From Treponema sp. (GTDB lineage: Bacteria; Spirochaetota; Spirochaetia; Treponematales; Rectinemataceae): a DNA stretch of 14,023 nt. The position numbers and the translations under genes were made by a program. Below the pieces are notes generated by a model that was given only the letters and a program-made list of their open reading frames with translations, was not told the DNA's origin and searched no databases. Below, in pieces: positions 1 through 7,345 of this stretch (positions are counted from its first letter, which is position 1; each line of letters opens with the position of its first letter). The DNA is taken from NCBI GenBank assembly GCA_017849315.1, contig JAFIHQ010000121.1, positions 1-14,023 on the forward strand, in the 5' to 3' direction.

Positions 1-1367
1 AGGGTTTGTACCTCAAAGCCGAAGCTCGACAGGCCCTTTGCCACCATGTCCGGTCGCTCTCCAACGTAATCGATCGAATCAAAGACAGAGGTCTCGTACT
101 TATCTGCCGGAACCCCAAGGCCGGTTTGCGCCATCAACTGCAGGAACAGGACTGTCTTTAGAACGACCGTCTTGCCTCCCATATTTGAGCCAAACAACAC
201 AAGCGCGTTCTTTTCTAATTCAAGCTCGAGCGGTGTGTACTGTGTCCCCATTTTTTCGCATTCGGTGCAAAGCGGCAAAAAGCGCCCCTGCCGGATTTTT
301 ACTCGTACCTGCGATGCATCGTCGTCTTTATCGCCATTGGAAAACACTGGAAACACAAGGCTATATTTTTTCTTCAATTCATAGCGGGCTTTTGCCACGT
401 CCAAGCGCCTTAGAGCGTCACAATACCTGCTCATTTGTTCTGCTTCGGCATTAACGCGTTGAGATAGGCGAAGCACAACCTCGCTTTCGATGCTGCGCTC
501 TGTTTCGTATAACGTCTCTCTCTTGCCTTGCAACGTCACAACTGCGGGGTTTGGCAAGAGACGCACGATAAATGAGTACTCGTCGTTTGCTTCGACAACA
601 AGGCGCCAACGGGCTGCTAAATCACTTTGAGCCAACAAGACAAGGCCTTGCTCGTGCGGTATCGTAACAAAATCGCGGTCTTCCAGATCTATTCCAAACT
701 CTTTCTTTACCGCCTGGACAAGCTTTGTGCGCTCCCTGAGAATTTGGTCTCCCAGATCGGCTATTGCCTGACGGATTGTCGTAAGCCGCGAATCGTATTT
801 TTCCGATACAAAGAACGTTTCATGGTCAGATCCACCTTGCAAAAGAAGCTGCAAGAGCTCGTCAGATTCAAATTGCAAGCCGAAGTGCGTGCGCGTCGTG
901 CTATCTAGAAGCCCACACAAGGCTGCATAATTGGAGAGAAACTTTTTGTAGAGGAAAATATCGACTGGCGCTGAAAGCGTAGAAGTAGAAAATGGCGGAG
1001 ACCCAAATGGCGGAAGCCGTGGAATGCGCCCAAGATGCCACTGAATCTTGTCCATGGTGGCGCTTTGTGGACGATCCAAAAGGCAGTGGGTTGCAAATTC
1101 TCCGTAGACGCGGACATCCTCATAGGCCGACGCCAGGTCCTCAGCACAGGCGTAAACGCACTTCTCAGCGGCAAAGTCCTTGCCATAAGGAGTTTGAGGC
1201 CTAAACTGGCGCCATACTTCGTCCATTTGGGCAAAATTCCAAGCGGCGCGCGAGGCTCGCGAAACGTGAGAGACGTGCGAAACATGAGAAACCTGTGCAA
1301 CACCCGAAACAGGGGTGCTCGCGGCACATTGCCTCGAAGCATCGGCCGCCCTTACATCGACATCCAT
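1..1367 (-). CDS. kamC: KamC, MutS-like ATPase of lysine 5,6-aminomutase reactivation (3' end cut by window)
   Basis: Open minus-strand frame of 455 residues running off the left edge. The first in-frame stop upstream is TAA at 1383-1385. ATG at 1367 is the first ATG after it and has AGAGGA about ten bases upstream. The C-terminal part has a MutS-type Walker A, GSNMGGKT, at residues 393-400. It is followed by FDSIDYVGE and a GLSSF stretch, which match the post-P-loop region of MutS proteins. Walker B lies beyond the window. There is no MutS mismatch-recognition domain in front: the first 390 residues hold an unrecognised N-terminal part and a helical, charged core. Genes of this kind sit beside kamB in lysine-fermentation clusters and are thought to help reactivate the B12 enzyme KamDE, not to repair DNA. 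Residues 20-36 form a VSx repeat. It lies 58 bases after kamB and is probably co-transcribed. Confidence 0.82.
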   Translation of the reverse strand, partial: MDVDVRAADASRQCAASTPVSGVAQVSHVSHVSHVSRASRAAWNFAQMDEVWRQFRPQTPYGKDFAAEKCVYACAEDLASAYEDVRVYGEFATHCLLDRPQSATMDKIQWHLGRIPRLPPFGSPPFSTSTLSAPVDIFLYKKFLSNYAALCGLLDSTTRTHFGLQFESDELLQLLLQGGSDHETFFVSEKYDSRLTTIRQAIADLGDQILRERTKLVQAVKKEFGIDLEDRDFVTIPHEQGLVLLAQSDLAARWRLVVEANDEYSFIVRLLPNPAVVTLQGKRETLYETERSIESEVVLRLSQRVNAEAEQMSRYCDALRRLDVAKARYELKKKYSLVFPVFSNGDKDDDASQVRVKIRQGRFLPLCTECEKMGTQYTPLELELEKNALVLFGSNMGGKTVVLKTVLFLQLMAQTGLGVPADKYETSVFDSIDYVGERPDMVAKGLSSFGFEVQT

Positions 1368-1425
1368 ATCTACATTATCCTCTTAGAACACTCTTGGAAC
1401 AACACAAAATGAGCACACAACAATT

Positions 1426-2349
1426 CTAAAGCTCCACGCCCGAACAAACATCAAAAGAAAGAACGAGACTGCGAAGTTCTTCTCCCAACAATGTGGAAAA
1501 ATCGTCTTTTGTCACGCTCTTTAAAAAAACCGCAAAACCGCGGAAAAGAATCTTCTCAACAACTTCTAATTTGTAGTTCCGCAATGCCAGCACAAGTTGG
1601 TCTTCGCTCAAAAAAACCTTTGAAAAATCCTGCACAACAATTGTTTTTGTATCGGTGGGCACAGCCTCGAGCGCATGGGAAGTCAAGGGCCCTCTTATTG
1701 TATATCTGCCTGCACAATCGCAATCGTCAGACACTTGTGGCAGCGAAACCAGACGGAAAAAATGGCGCATCCAGCGCGCGGCTTTTACATAGTTCGATTT
1801 GTCAACGCGAAGGGTATAAAAAAGCTGAGCCTCCGGAATGCTCGCCACTTGCGTAAGCCGATCCAACGCGCCGTCCACAATTACCGTGCGCGCCCAGGCT
1901 TCGTCCCTGATTCTTCTGACAATCCACCCAAGATATTCGTTTGCGTGTGGACCGACAAGGGCGGCGCGGCCATCGCGCATGGCACGTGCAATAAGAAGCC
2001 GCCCCAAAGCAGTGGAACCAGGTACGACGTCCACAATAGCCGGACTGCAGGTTGCAAGGGCAAGAAGGTTTTCCGAGCTGACAAAAACGTCGCCGGAATG
2101 CAAATTCACTATGGAATTGCCCTTCTGCGCCTCCATTCTCTGCACCGAAGGTCCTTCGCCGATGTTGCCGTGTGTAGAATTTCCTTGTGTATACAGCCCT
2201 TCTACGCCAACAGCGAGCATTGCGACTGGTTGTCCTCTTGTATGGATAGTTCGAGCGGCTTCTTTGGCAAAGGTCGTCTTACCACTGCCACTGCCTTGAC
2301 CGGTAATAAGGTTCACGCGATCAAGAAAAAGCTCGGATGTAACACGCAT
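1426..2349 (-). CDS. kamB: KamB, P-loop ATPase, probable lysine 5,6-aminomutase reactivation factor
   Basis: A P-loop protein with Walker A GQGSGSGKT at residues 17-25 counted from the ATG at 2349 (307 residues). The frame opens further upstream with TTG codons at 2382 and 2358. I chose the ATG because the protein then begins just before the first beta strand leading into the P-loop, as P-loop NTPases usually do. No start has a clear ribosome site: the best, AAAGGTAGG, is 13 bases before the ATG and 4 before the 2358 TTG. It sits between kamA and kamC, the place kamB occupies in known lysine clusters. The family is thought to work with the MutS-like KamC to exchange damaged cobalamin on KamDE. 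The assignment rests on context and the P-loop. The rest of the sequence I do not recognise. Confidence 0.68.
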   Translation of the reverse strand: MRVTSELFLDRVNLITGQGSGSGKTTFAKEAARTIHTRGQPVAMLAVGVEGLYTQGNSTHGNIGEGPSVQRMEAQKGNSIVNLHSGDVFVSSENLLALATCSPAIVDVVPGSTALGRLLIARAMRDGRAALVGPHANEYLGWIVRRIRDEAWARTVIVDGALDRLTQVASIPEAQLFYTLRVDKSNYVKAARWMRHFFRLVSLPQVSDDCDCAGRYTIRGPLTSHALEAVPTDTKTIVVQDFSKVFLSEDQLVLALRNYKLEVVEKILFRGFAVFLKSVTKDDFSTLLGEELRSLVLSFDVCSGVEL

Positions 2350-2391
2350 ACAAGACAAGGCGCCTACCTTTGAAGGGCTCAATTGAAAGGC

Positions 2392-3666
2392 TCAATCTCG
2401 GTGAGCGCGGGCGTTCCTGGCAAGGTTGCCAGGTTCAATAACCTTGGCGTCACCGCTCAAGAGTTGTGCAATTCCACAGCTGGCTTTGAGTTGTGGCTCC
2501 TTAAGACAAAGGCTGCAGTTTCCACAATCTTTGCTGTAGCTCGGCGGCTCGTCGTAGGTTGTAATGACCCCTTCGTAGTTACGCAAAACAACGCACTTTT
2601 CGTTGTTGCTGATCATATAGTTAGGCATGACCGGGATTTTGCCGCCACCGCCGGGCGCATCGATTACATAGGTCGGAACCGCAAAGCCACTCGTGTGTCC
2701 ACGCAGGTTCTCGATTATCTCTACGCCCTTGGATACCGTCGTTCTAAAATGAGAAATCCCGCGCGACATATCGCACTGATAAATATAGTAAGGCCTCACA
2801 CGAACAGTGAGCAGCTTCTGAACAAGCTTTTTCATAACGACCGGGCAGTCGTTTACGTCGCGGAGCAACACCGACTGGTTTCCAAGCTGAATACCTGCGT
2901 CGGCTAACTTTGCGCAAGCCTCCCGCGCCTGGGCAGTTATTTCCTTGGGATGGTTAAAATGCGTATTGATATAGAGCGGATGGTATTTTTTGAGCATCGA
3001 CACGAGCTCATCATCGATGCGCATGGGCATGACTACGGGTGTCCTTGTACCTATGCGAATTACCTCGACATGTGGAATGGCACGGATTCTGGCGATAATC
3101 GATTCGAGTCTCTCGGTGGACAGCACAAGGGGGTCTCCCCCAGAAATCAGGACGTCGCGAATTGCAGGAGTTTTCTTAATGTATTCCACGGCTGCGTCGA
3201 TGCGGTCGTCGGACATGTGCGCGTCTTCCGATCCAACAAGACGGCGTCGTGTGCAATGCCTGCAATTCATCGAGCACATATTCGTCACAAGCAGCAACAC
3301 CCGGTCCGGATATCGATGCGTAAGGCCCGGTACCGGCGAGTCGATGTCCTCATGGAGGGGATCATTCTGATCTGCTTCGTCGATGTATGTTTCCTGGATG
3401 CGTGGAATTGCCTGGAGCCTGACGGGACACAGTATGTCTTCCGGATCGATAAGCGACGCATAGTAAGGGGTTATCGCCATTCGGAAAGTCTTCAGCACTT
3501 CGTTGACGTCTGCCTTTTCCTTTTCCGTGAGCGGCACCACCTGACAGAGCGTTTCCACATCCCGAATGTTATTCCGCATCTGCCAGTGCCAGTCGTTCCA
3601 TTGATCCGGCGTAACGTCTTTATACAGAGGGATTCTGTGATAATCGTAAGAAAGGTATTCCTGCAT
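2392..3666 (-). CDS. kamA: L-lysine 2,3-aminomutase (EC 5.4.3.2)
   Basis: A 424-residue radical SAM and PLP enzyme that moves the alpha amino group of L-lysine to C3, giving L-beta-lysine, the first step of lysine fermentation. The radical SAM cluster motif CSMNCRHC has Cys131, Cys135 and Cys138. The PLP lysine is Lys343 in GGGGKIPVMPNY. Asp299 (YQCDM) and Asp336 (VIDAP) sit where the substrate epsilon-amino group is held. Cys274 and the C-terminal Cys381/384/387 match the zinc site. All fit the Clostridium subterminale enzyme with an offset of six residues, so the protein is complete. The ribosome site is unusual: AAGGGG lies about 12 bases before ATG in a purine and A-rich stretch made of GGATAA repeats. 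It starts 24 bases after kce and ends just before the kamB reading frame. Confidence 0.96.
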   Translation of the reverse strand: MQEYLSYDYHRIPLYKDVTPDQWNDWHWQMRNNIRDVETLCQVVPLTEKEKADVNEVLKTFRMAITPYYASLIDPEDILCPVRLQAIPRIQETYIDEADQNDPLHEDIDSPVPGLTHRYPDRVLLLVTNMCSMNCRHCTRRRLVGSEDAHMSDDRIDAAVEYIKKTPAIRDVLISGGDPLVLSTERLESIIARIRAIPHVEVIRIGTRTPVVMPMRIDDELVSMLKKYHPLYINTHFNHPKEITAQAREACAKLADAGIQLGNQSVLLRDVNDCPVVMKKLVQKLLTVRVRPYYIYQCDMSRGISHFRTTVSKGVEIIENLRGHTSGFAVPTYVIDAPGGGGKIPVMPNYMISNNEKCVVLRNYEGVITTYDEPPSYSKDCGNCSLCLKEPQLKASCGIAQLLSGDAKVIEPGNLARNARAHRD

Positions 3667-3669
3667 AGT

Positions 3670-3695
3670 TTTTTTTATCCCCTTATCCTCTTATC
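3670..3695 (-). repeat. Tandem GGATAA repeats at the kce-kamA junction
   Basis: On the minus strand three GGATAA units follow closely, the first containing the kce TAA stop. They are followed by an A-run before the kamA ATG. They supply the only purine-rich ribosome site for kamA, placed about 12 bases from the start, farther than usual. Confidence 0.6.
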
Positions 3696-4512
3696 CACGC
3701 AAGTCAAGTATGGAGCGCACATCGTCGCTTGTGGCGATACTAAGCCCTGCAATCTTTGCAAGTGTAGCAGCGCGCTCGACGAGTTCGGCGTTCGATTTTG
3801 CGAGGACCCCTTTGGCAAAATAGACATTGTCTTCGAAGCCGACCCGCATCCATCCGTTTGTCGCTATCGCGCCATATTGAGCGGGAAGCGAAGATTTCCC
3901 AATGCCCATCACGGTGAAATAGGCACCCTCAGGAAGTGCTTTCTTAAAGACCTCGAGATTTTCCGCCGTATAAGGAACCGCTCCCGGGACATTCATCACA
4001 AGGCCATAATGGAAGGGCGGCGTAAGAAGTCCTTCTTTAATCAGGATGCGCGACGCGTAGATATGCCCAAGGTCGAAGCACTCAAGCGTGGGTTGAACGC
4101 CGTGTCCACGAAATTCCTCAGCAAAACGCCGCATTACCGGAAGCGTGTTGACGATGTAGTCGTCTCCAAAATTGACAGTCCCACAGTCGAGACTCGCCAT
4201 CTCAGGCTCCAGCTCCACAAGTGGCCGTAAGCGCTCGTCTGCTGTGTCGCCCACCGCACCTCCTGTCGATATTTCCACAACCATATTGCATTTTTGCCGG
4301 ATGAGCTCGATGGTCCGCCTGAAAACCTGCACGTCCTGCGTAGGCTTTCCATTCTGATCGCGCACGTGTAGGTGCAGAATAGAGGCCCCTGCAAGCCATG
4401 CTTCGTACGCAGCATCGGCGATTTCTTCCGGCGTTGTGGGGAGCGCCGGGTTTTGGTCCTTAGTTGTTTCCGCGCCGGTGCAGGCACAGGTGATTACAAT
4501 TTTACTGTCCAT
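3691..4512 (-). CDS. kce: 3-keto-5-aminohexanoate cleavage enzyme, BKACE family
   Basis: A 273-residue zinc enzyme that takes 3-keto-5-aminohexanoate and acetyl-CoA to acetoacetate and 3-aminobutyryl-CoA. The metal motif HLHVRD (His47, His49) is present, with Glu227 in VGFED as the probable third ligand. Glu15 (CTGAE) and Glu144 (PTLEC) correspond, with an offset of one, to residues described in the Cloacimonas Kce structure. Length is normal for the family. ATG at 4512 is supported by AGGAG nine bases upstream. Its partners are Kdd upstream (makes the substrate) and KamA downstream. The BKACE family contains many paralogues with other beta-keto acids, so the lysine-pathway role rests on context as well as sequence. 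Confidence 0.95.
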   Translation of the reverse strand: MDSKIVITCACTGAETTKDQNPALPTTPEEIADAAYEAWLAGASILHLHVRDQNGKPTQDVQVFRRTIELIRQKCNMVVEISTGGAVGDTADERLRPLVELEPEMASLDCGTVNFGDDYIVNTLPVMRRFAEEFRGHGVQPTLECFDLGHIYASRILIKEGLLTPPFHYGLVMNVPGAVPYTAENLEVFKKALPEGAYFTVMGIGKSSLPAQYGAIATNGWMRVGFEDNVYFAKGVLAKSNAELVERAATLAKIAGLSIATSDDVRSILDLRG

Positions 4513-4562
4513 ACTTTGGTTCTCCTCGCTTTCCCTCGGGCCTTCCCCCGCCAGGGACTTCT

Positions 4563-4594
4563 CGCTAGAAGCTATTCGTCAGGGTTTTCTAGCG
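4563..4594 (-). promoter_or_regulatory. Inverted repeat over the aminotransferase stop codon
   Basis: A perfect 8-base inverted repeat, CGCTAGAA and TTCTAGCG, separated by 16 bases. The arm at 4587-4594 contains the TAG stop of the aminotransferase gene. No U-run follows, so it is not a standard terminator. An RNA-processing or mRNA-stability hairpin between aminotransferase and kce is possible. Confidence 0.45.
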
Positions 4595-5872
4595 CCCTTT
4601 TGCGGAAGGGAATTCTTCCGCTGTCAATTCCAGCGCCTCTGCTATTGCGCCCAACGCGAATTCGAGATCCTGTGGCGTGTGCCGGTACGCAATATACCAG
4701 TGGTGATAGGGTTGGACGAAAAGCCCGCGCCTTATGGTCTGGGTATAAAAATACTCTCTGCGCTGCCGGTACTCTTTCTCGGCATCGCCTTCCGCCTTGT
4801 CGAACGTGATAAAAGGCATTGGTGGAATTCCGGAAACCGTTGCAGGTACACCGGATTCAGCCACAATTGTCCGTAGGCGCTCAAGGAACACAGTGCCGCG
4901 CTGCCAGAGCGCATCCTGCACTTTTTCGCGTTCAAGAATCTCAAGGCACTTGAGGGCTGCCACCATTTCCAGGCTGTTGGGGAAGTACGTAGAAGAGACG
5001 AACACCTTTTTTTCGAGTACCTGCATGAATTCCCGTTTGCCGGCCACCAGGCTGATAGGATAGCCGTTCCCACGCGCCTTGCCGAACGTTGCAAGGTCCG
5101 GTGTTACGCCATAGCGCTCCTGCGCACCACCCATCGCAACGCGGAAGCCCGTACGGACTTCGTCAAAAATAAGCACGACACCATAGCGGTCCGCGAGCTC
5201 GCGTACACCCTCAAGGTAACCAGGCGGTGGAGCCAGAACTGGCTTAGCGTTTGGATGCGACACAGGCGTTATGATAATGCACGCCACTTCTCCGCGGTGT
5301 TCTTTTAGTTTGTCTTCCAGCTCTTCAAGATCGCCATATTCAAACTCGATGGTGAGCGACGAGACTTCTTCCGGTACGCCACCGTGGTTTTCCACGCACC
5401 AGTCGTGCCAGCCATGGTAGCCACAGCGCAGGATGTATTTTTTGTCCGTGTAGCCGCGTGCGATGCGCACCGCCAGGCTTGTCGCATCGGAGCCGGTTTT
5501 TACAAGCACCACCTGCTCGGCGCAGGGCACAATCTCCGTAATGCGACGCTCAAGGTCGTTCTGGACCTTCTGGACGAGGGAAAAACAGAAGCCTTTTTCG
5601 TCCATTTGCCGCTTGACGGCATCGTTGATCTCAGGCTCGTTGTAGCCAAGGATGACGGGCCCATAGGCGCAGAGCATGTCCACATAGTCGTTGCCATCGA
5701 CATCGATAATGTGGCCGCCGTAACCGCGGTCGATAAAAATGGGATACTCGCCTTCTACAAAATTATAAGGGCGCCGGATGCCCATAACACCGCCAGGGCA
5801 AAGCTCTTTGGCCTCGGTGAAAAGCGCCATCGAGCGGTCTAGTTTTAGTTTGGGATATTCTTTTGCCGCCAT
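4589..5872 (-). CDS. Class III PLP aminotransferase, glutamate-1-semialdehyde aminomutase-like
   Basis: A 427-residue fold-type I PLP enzyme. Visible landmarks are TGSDATSLAVRIAR (126-139, phosphate-binding region), GYHGWHDW (151-158, typical of the HemL-like branch), IFDEV with Asp237 holding the PLP pyridine nitrogen, and FGKARGNGYPIS with Lys265 as the Schiff-base lysine. ATG at 5872 has AGGAGG six bases upstream. It lies inside the lysine operon, 50 bases after kdd and 76 before kce. No heme genes are near, so a role in tetrapyrrole synthesis is unlikely. The known pathway needs no aminotransferase here. It could act on 3,5-diaminohexanoate, 3-aminobutyrate or lysine itself, or help balance amino groups. 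This is inference, and the substrate is unknown. Confidence 0.88.
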   Translation of the reverse strand: MAAKEYPKLKLDRSMALFTEAKELCPGGVMGIRRPYNFVEGEYPIFIDRGYGGHIIDVDGNDYVDMLCAYGPVILGYNEPEINDAVKRQMDEKGFCFSLVQKVQNDLERRITEIVPCAEQVVLVKTGSDATSLAVRIARGYTDKKYILRCGYHGWHDWCVENHGGVPEEVSSLTIEFEYGDLEELEDKLKEHRGEVACIIITPVSHPNAKPVLAPPPGYLEGVRELADRYGVVLIFDEVRTGFRVAMGGAQERYGVTPDLATFGKARGNGYPISLVAGKREFMQVLEKKVFVSSTYFPNSLEMVAALKCLEILEREKVQDALWQRGTVFLERLRTIVAESGVPATVSGIPPMPFITFDKAEGDAEKEYRQRREYFYTQTIRRGLFVQPYHHWYIAYRHTPQDLEFALGAIAEALELTAEEFPSAKGR

Positions 5873-5885
5873 GAAAAACCTCCTC

Positions 5886-5911
5886 TACCTGACACGAATA
5901 CCTGACACGAA
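5886..5911. repeat. Two tandem copies of a 13-base unit between kdd and the aminotransferase gene
   Basis: TACCTGACACGAA occurs twice with no gap (5886-5898, 5899-5911) in the 50-base spacer. The copies are identical, which suggests a recent slippage duplication. They sit just upstream of the aminotransferase ribosome site. Confidence 0.85.
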
Positions 5912-5922
5912 GCAGCGCGGGA

Positions 5923-6963
5923 TCACTTTACATAGAGCTTTTCAAAAAGCGCGCGCAACGCCGGGTTTTCCCTGAGCTCCCACAGAGTGATCTCGGCATG
6001 GTCTTTGGTGTAGCCGTTGCCAATGATCATCGTGACGTCCTTGCCGACGCCCTCTGCGCCAAGCGCTGCCCTTGTAAAGCTTGTTGCCATAGAGAAAAAG
6101 TACACAGTCCCGCCGTCGCGCACCGGCAGGATGGACGCCATCTCCGCCCCTTGGATATTGACGCAGTTGATGGAAAGGTCATATTCCTTGCCACCGTTTG
6201 CAGGGAGAACCTTGTTTAAGAATTCAACGGGGCGCGTAGCGTCGGCCACGACGACTTCGTGAGCCAGGTGCAGGTCTTCCAACACTTTGCGTGAGCGCTC
6301 GGAATGAATGTTGGCCACTACCCTGCCCGTCGGACCCACGCGTTTCATAGCCTCGTAGCAGCAAAGCAAACCCGACTTTCCGCCTGCGCCTAAAATGAGC
6401 ACGGAATCCCCTGGTTTGACCAACTTGGCAGTCTGAGCAGGGGCTCCTGCAACATCGAGTGCCGCAAGCGCAAGCCGTTCGTCCATATCGTCTGGCAATT
6501 TTGCGTAAATTCCAGATTCAAAAAGAATTGCCTGCGCATCCACCTCGACCCGGTCTATCTCTTTGTGTACTGCCAGGATCTTGTTTATTCGCAAAGGGGT
6601 AAGCGACAAAGACACAAGGCTTGCGATTTTATCCCCAACCTTGAGGTCCCGGTTTGCTAAAGCCGGGCCAATTTTTGCCACTTTACCAATGAACATACCA
6701 CCGGAGCCCGTCACGGGGTTCTGTTGTTTGCCGCGCGTGGCCACAATGCTCATGATGATGGTTTTTATCTTCTCCTCGTCCCCGCCTGCTTCGTGCTCAA
6801 TCTGCGTAAAGCTGGCGGAATCGATATTGAGCGCTATGACGTCCACCAGGATTTCGTTGTCGAAAAGCTTTGTCATATCGTTATCCAGCCGCAAGGCAGT
6901 CTGCGGCATTGCCCCAACTGGTTCTAAGACACGATGCGTTCCATATTTATCGCCCATCGGCAT
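5923..6963 (-). CDS. kdd: L-erythro-3,5-diaminohexanoate dehydrogenase (EC 1.4.1.11)
   Basis: A 346-residue NAD(P)-dependent dehydrogenase that oxidatively deaminates 3,5-diaminohexanoate to 3-keto-5-aminohexanoate, the substrate of Kce. The N-terminus GDKYGTHRVLEP and the overall length fit Kdd proteins. A Rossmann nucleotide site, LGAGGKSG, is at residues 191-198, after a GroES-like N-terminal half that resembles zinc-type alcohol dehydrogenases without their usual metal cysteines. I start it at the ATG at 6963, because a perfect AAGGAGG lies seven bases upstream. An in-frame GTG at 6987 would place that ribosome site inside the gene. It is the first gene of the operon, next to a regulatory-looking intergenic region. 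Confidence 0.94.
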   Translation of the reverse strand: MPMGDKYGTHRVLEPVGAMPQTALRLDNDMTKLFDNEILVDVIALNIDSASFTQIEHEAGGDEEKIKTIIMSIVATRGKQQNPVTGSGGMFIGKVAKIGPALANRDLKVGDKIASLVSLSLTPLRINKILAVHKEIDRVEVDAQAILFESGIYAKLPDDMDERLALAALDVAGAPAQTAKLVKPGDSVLILGAGGKSGLLCCYEAMKRVGPTGRVVANIHSERSRKVLEDLHLAHEVVVADATRPVEFLNKVLPANGGKEYDLSINCVNIQGAEMASILPVRDGGTVYFFSMATSFTRAALGAEGVGKDVTMIIGNGYTKDHAEITLWELRENPALRALFEKLYVK

Positions 6964-7017
6964 TGTAGGTCCTCCTTGGGATATCACAGGGAAATCACAT
7001 ATTCCGTTACGTCATGA

Positions 7018-7042
7018 TTGACCGGTTTTTTCCAACCGTCAA
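7018..7042. promoter_or_regulatory. Bulged inverted repeat upstream of kdd
   Basis: TTGAC-C-GGTT and AACC-GTCAA form a nine-pair stem with one bulged base and a 6-base loop, about 55 bases before the kdd start. It could be an operator or a leader hairpin of the lysine operon. I see no convincing sigma70 promoter for kdd. Confidence 0.35.
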
Positions 7043-7063
7043 GTTAAAAATTGATACGGCAGG

Positions 7064-7076
7064 TTCAAATTTTGAA
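7064..7076. promoter_or_regulatory. 13-base palindrome in the divergent intergenic region
   Basis: TTCAAA-T-TTTGAA is perfectly symmetrical around a central base. It lies between kdd and the divergent GNAT gene, where an operator for the lysine operon would be expected. The AT-rich context raises the chance of coincidence. Confidence 0.3.
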
Positions 7077-7130
7077 ATGAAAAAATACTCAATAAAACTG
7101 ATTTATTATGCCTTTTGTTGCACGTTGCAC

Positions 7131-7158
7131 TTGCATATCCCGACTAATCCCTTATACT
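7131..7158 (+). promoter_or_regulatory. Sigma70-like promoter for the GNAT gene
   Basis: TTGCAT (7131-7136) and TATACT (7153-7158) are 16 bases apart. Transcription would start near 7165 and give a leader of about 180 bases before the GNAT gene. GTGAC (7163-7167) and GTCAC (7183-7187) form an inverted repeat over the expected start site and could be an operator. No competing promoter of this quality is seen nearby on the plus strand. Confidence 0.45.
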
Positions 7159-7195
7159 AAGCGTGACAAAGGTTTGAAAAACGTCACTTTGAAAG

Positions 7196-7280
7196 ACGTC
7201 AGAACGTCAGAACGAAGGAGGGTCAACAGACAATGTAATTTCAGCGTGGGAATTGTGGACGTTGCGCACTTTTTGCGCAA
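7196..7280 (+). promoter_or_regulatory. Structured leader of the GNAT gene: repeats, start-stop site and hairpin
   Basis: ACGTCAGA is repeated in tandem (7196-7203, 7204-7211), with a related ACGTCA at 7181. A strong ribosome site AAGGAGG (7215-7221) is followed 11 bases later by ATG directly joined to TAA (7233-7238). A hairpin TTGCGCA-CTTTT-TGCGCAA follows at 7262-7280, without a U-run. Together this looks like a regulatory leader, not a gene. Confidence 0.35.
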
Positions 7281-7345
7281 AAATGATGCCATTTGCTTAT
7301 TCAGTTGTTACCTTTATGTGCTTATAAACGTTTAAGGATCTTCTA

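Noticed and set aside
905..1342. 145-codon minus-strand ORF inside kamC
   Set aside because: It is out of frame with the MutS-like protein, which runs across the whole region and has the P-loop.
7108..7335. 75-codon plus-strand ORF between kdd and the GNAT gene
   Set aside because: It begins before the predicted promoter box, has no ribosome site at its start and contains the repeats and hairpin of the leader. The strong ribosome site inside it serves an ATG-TAA in another frame.
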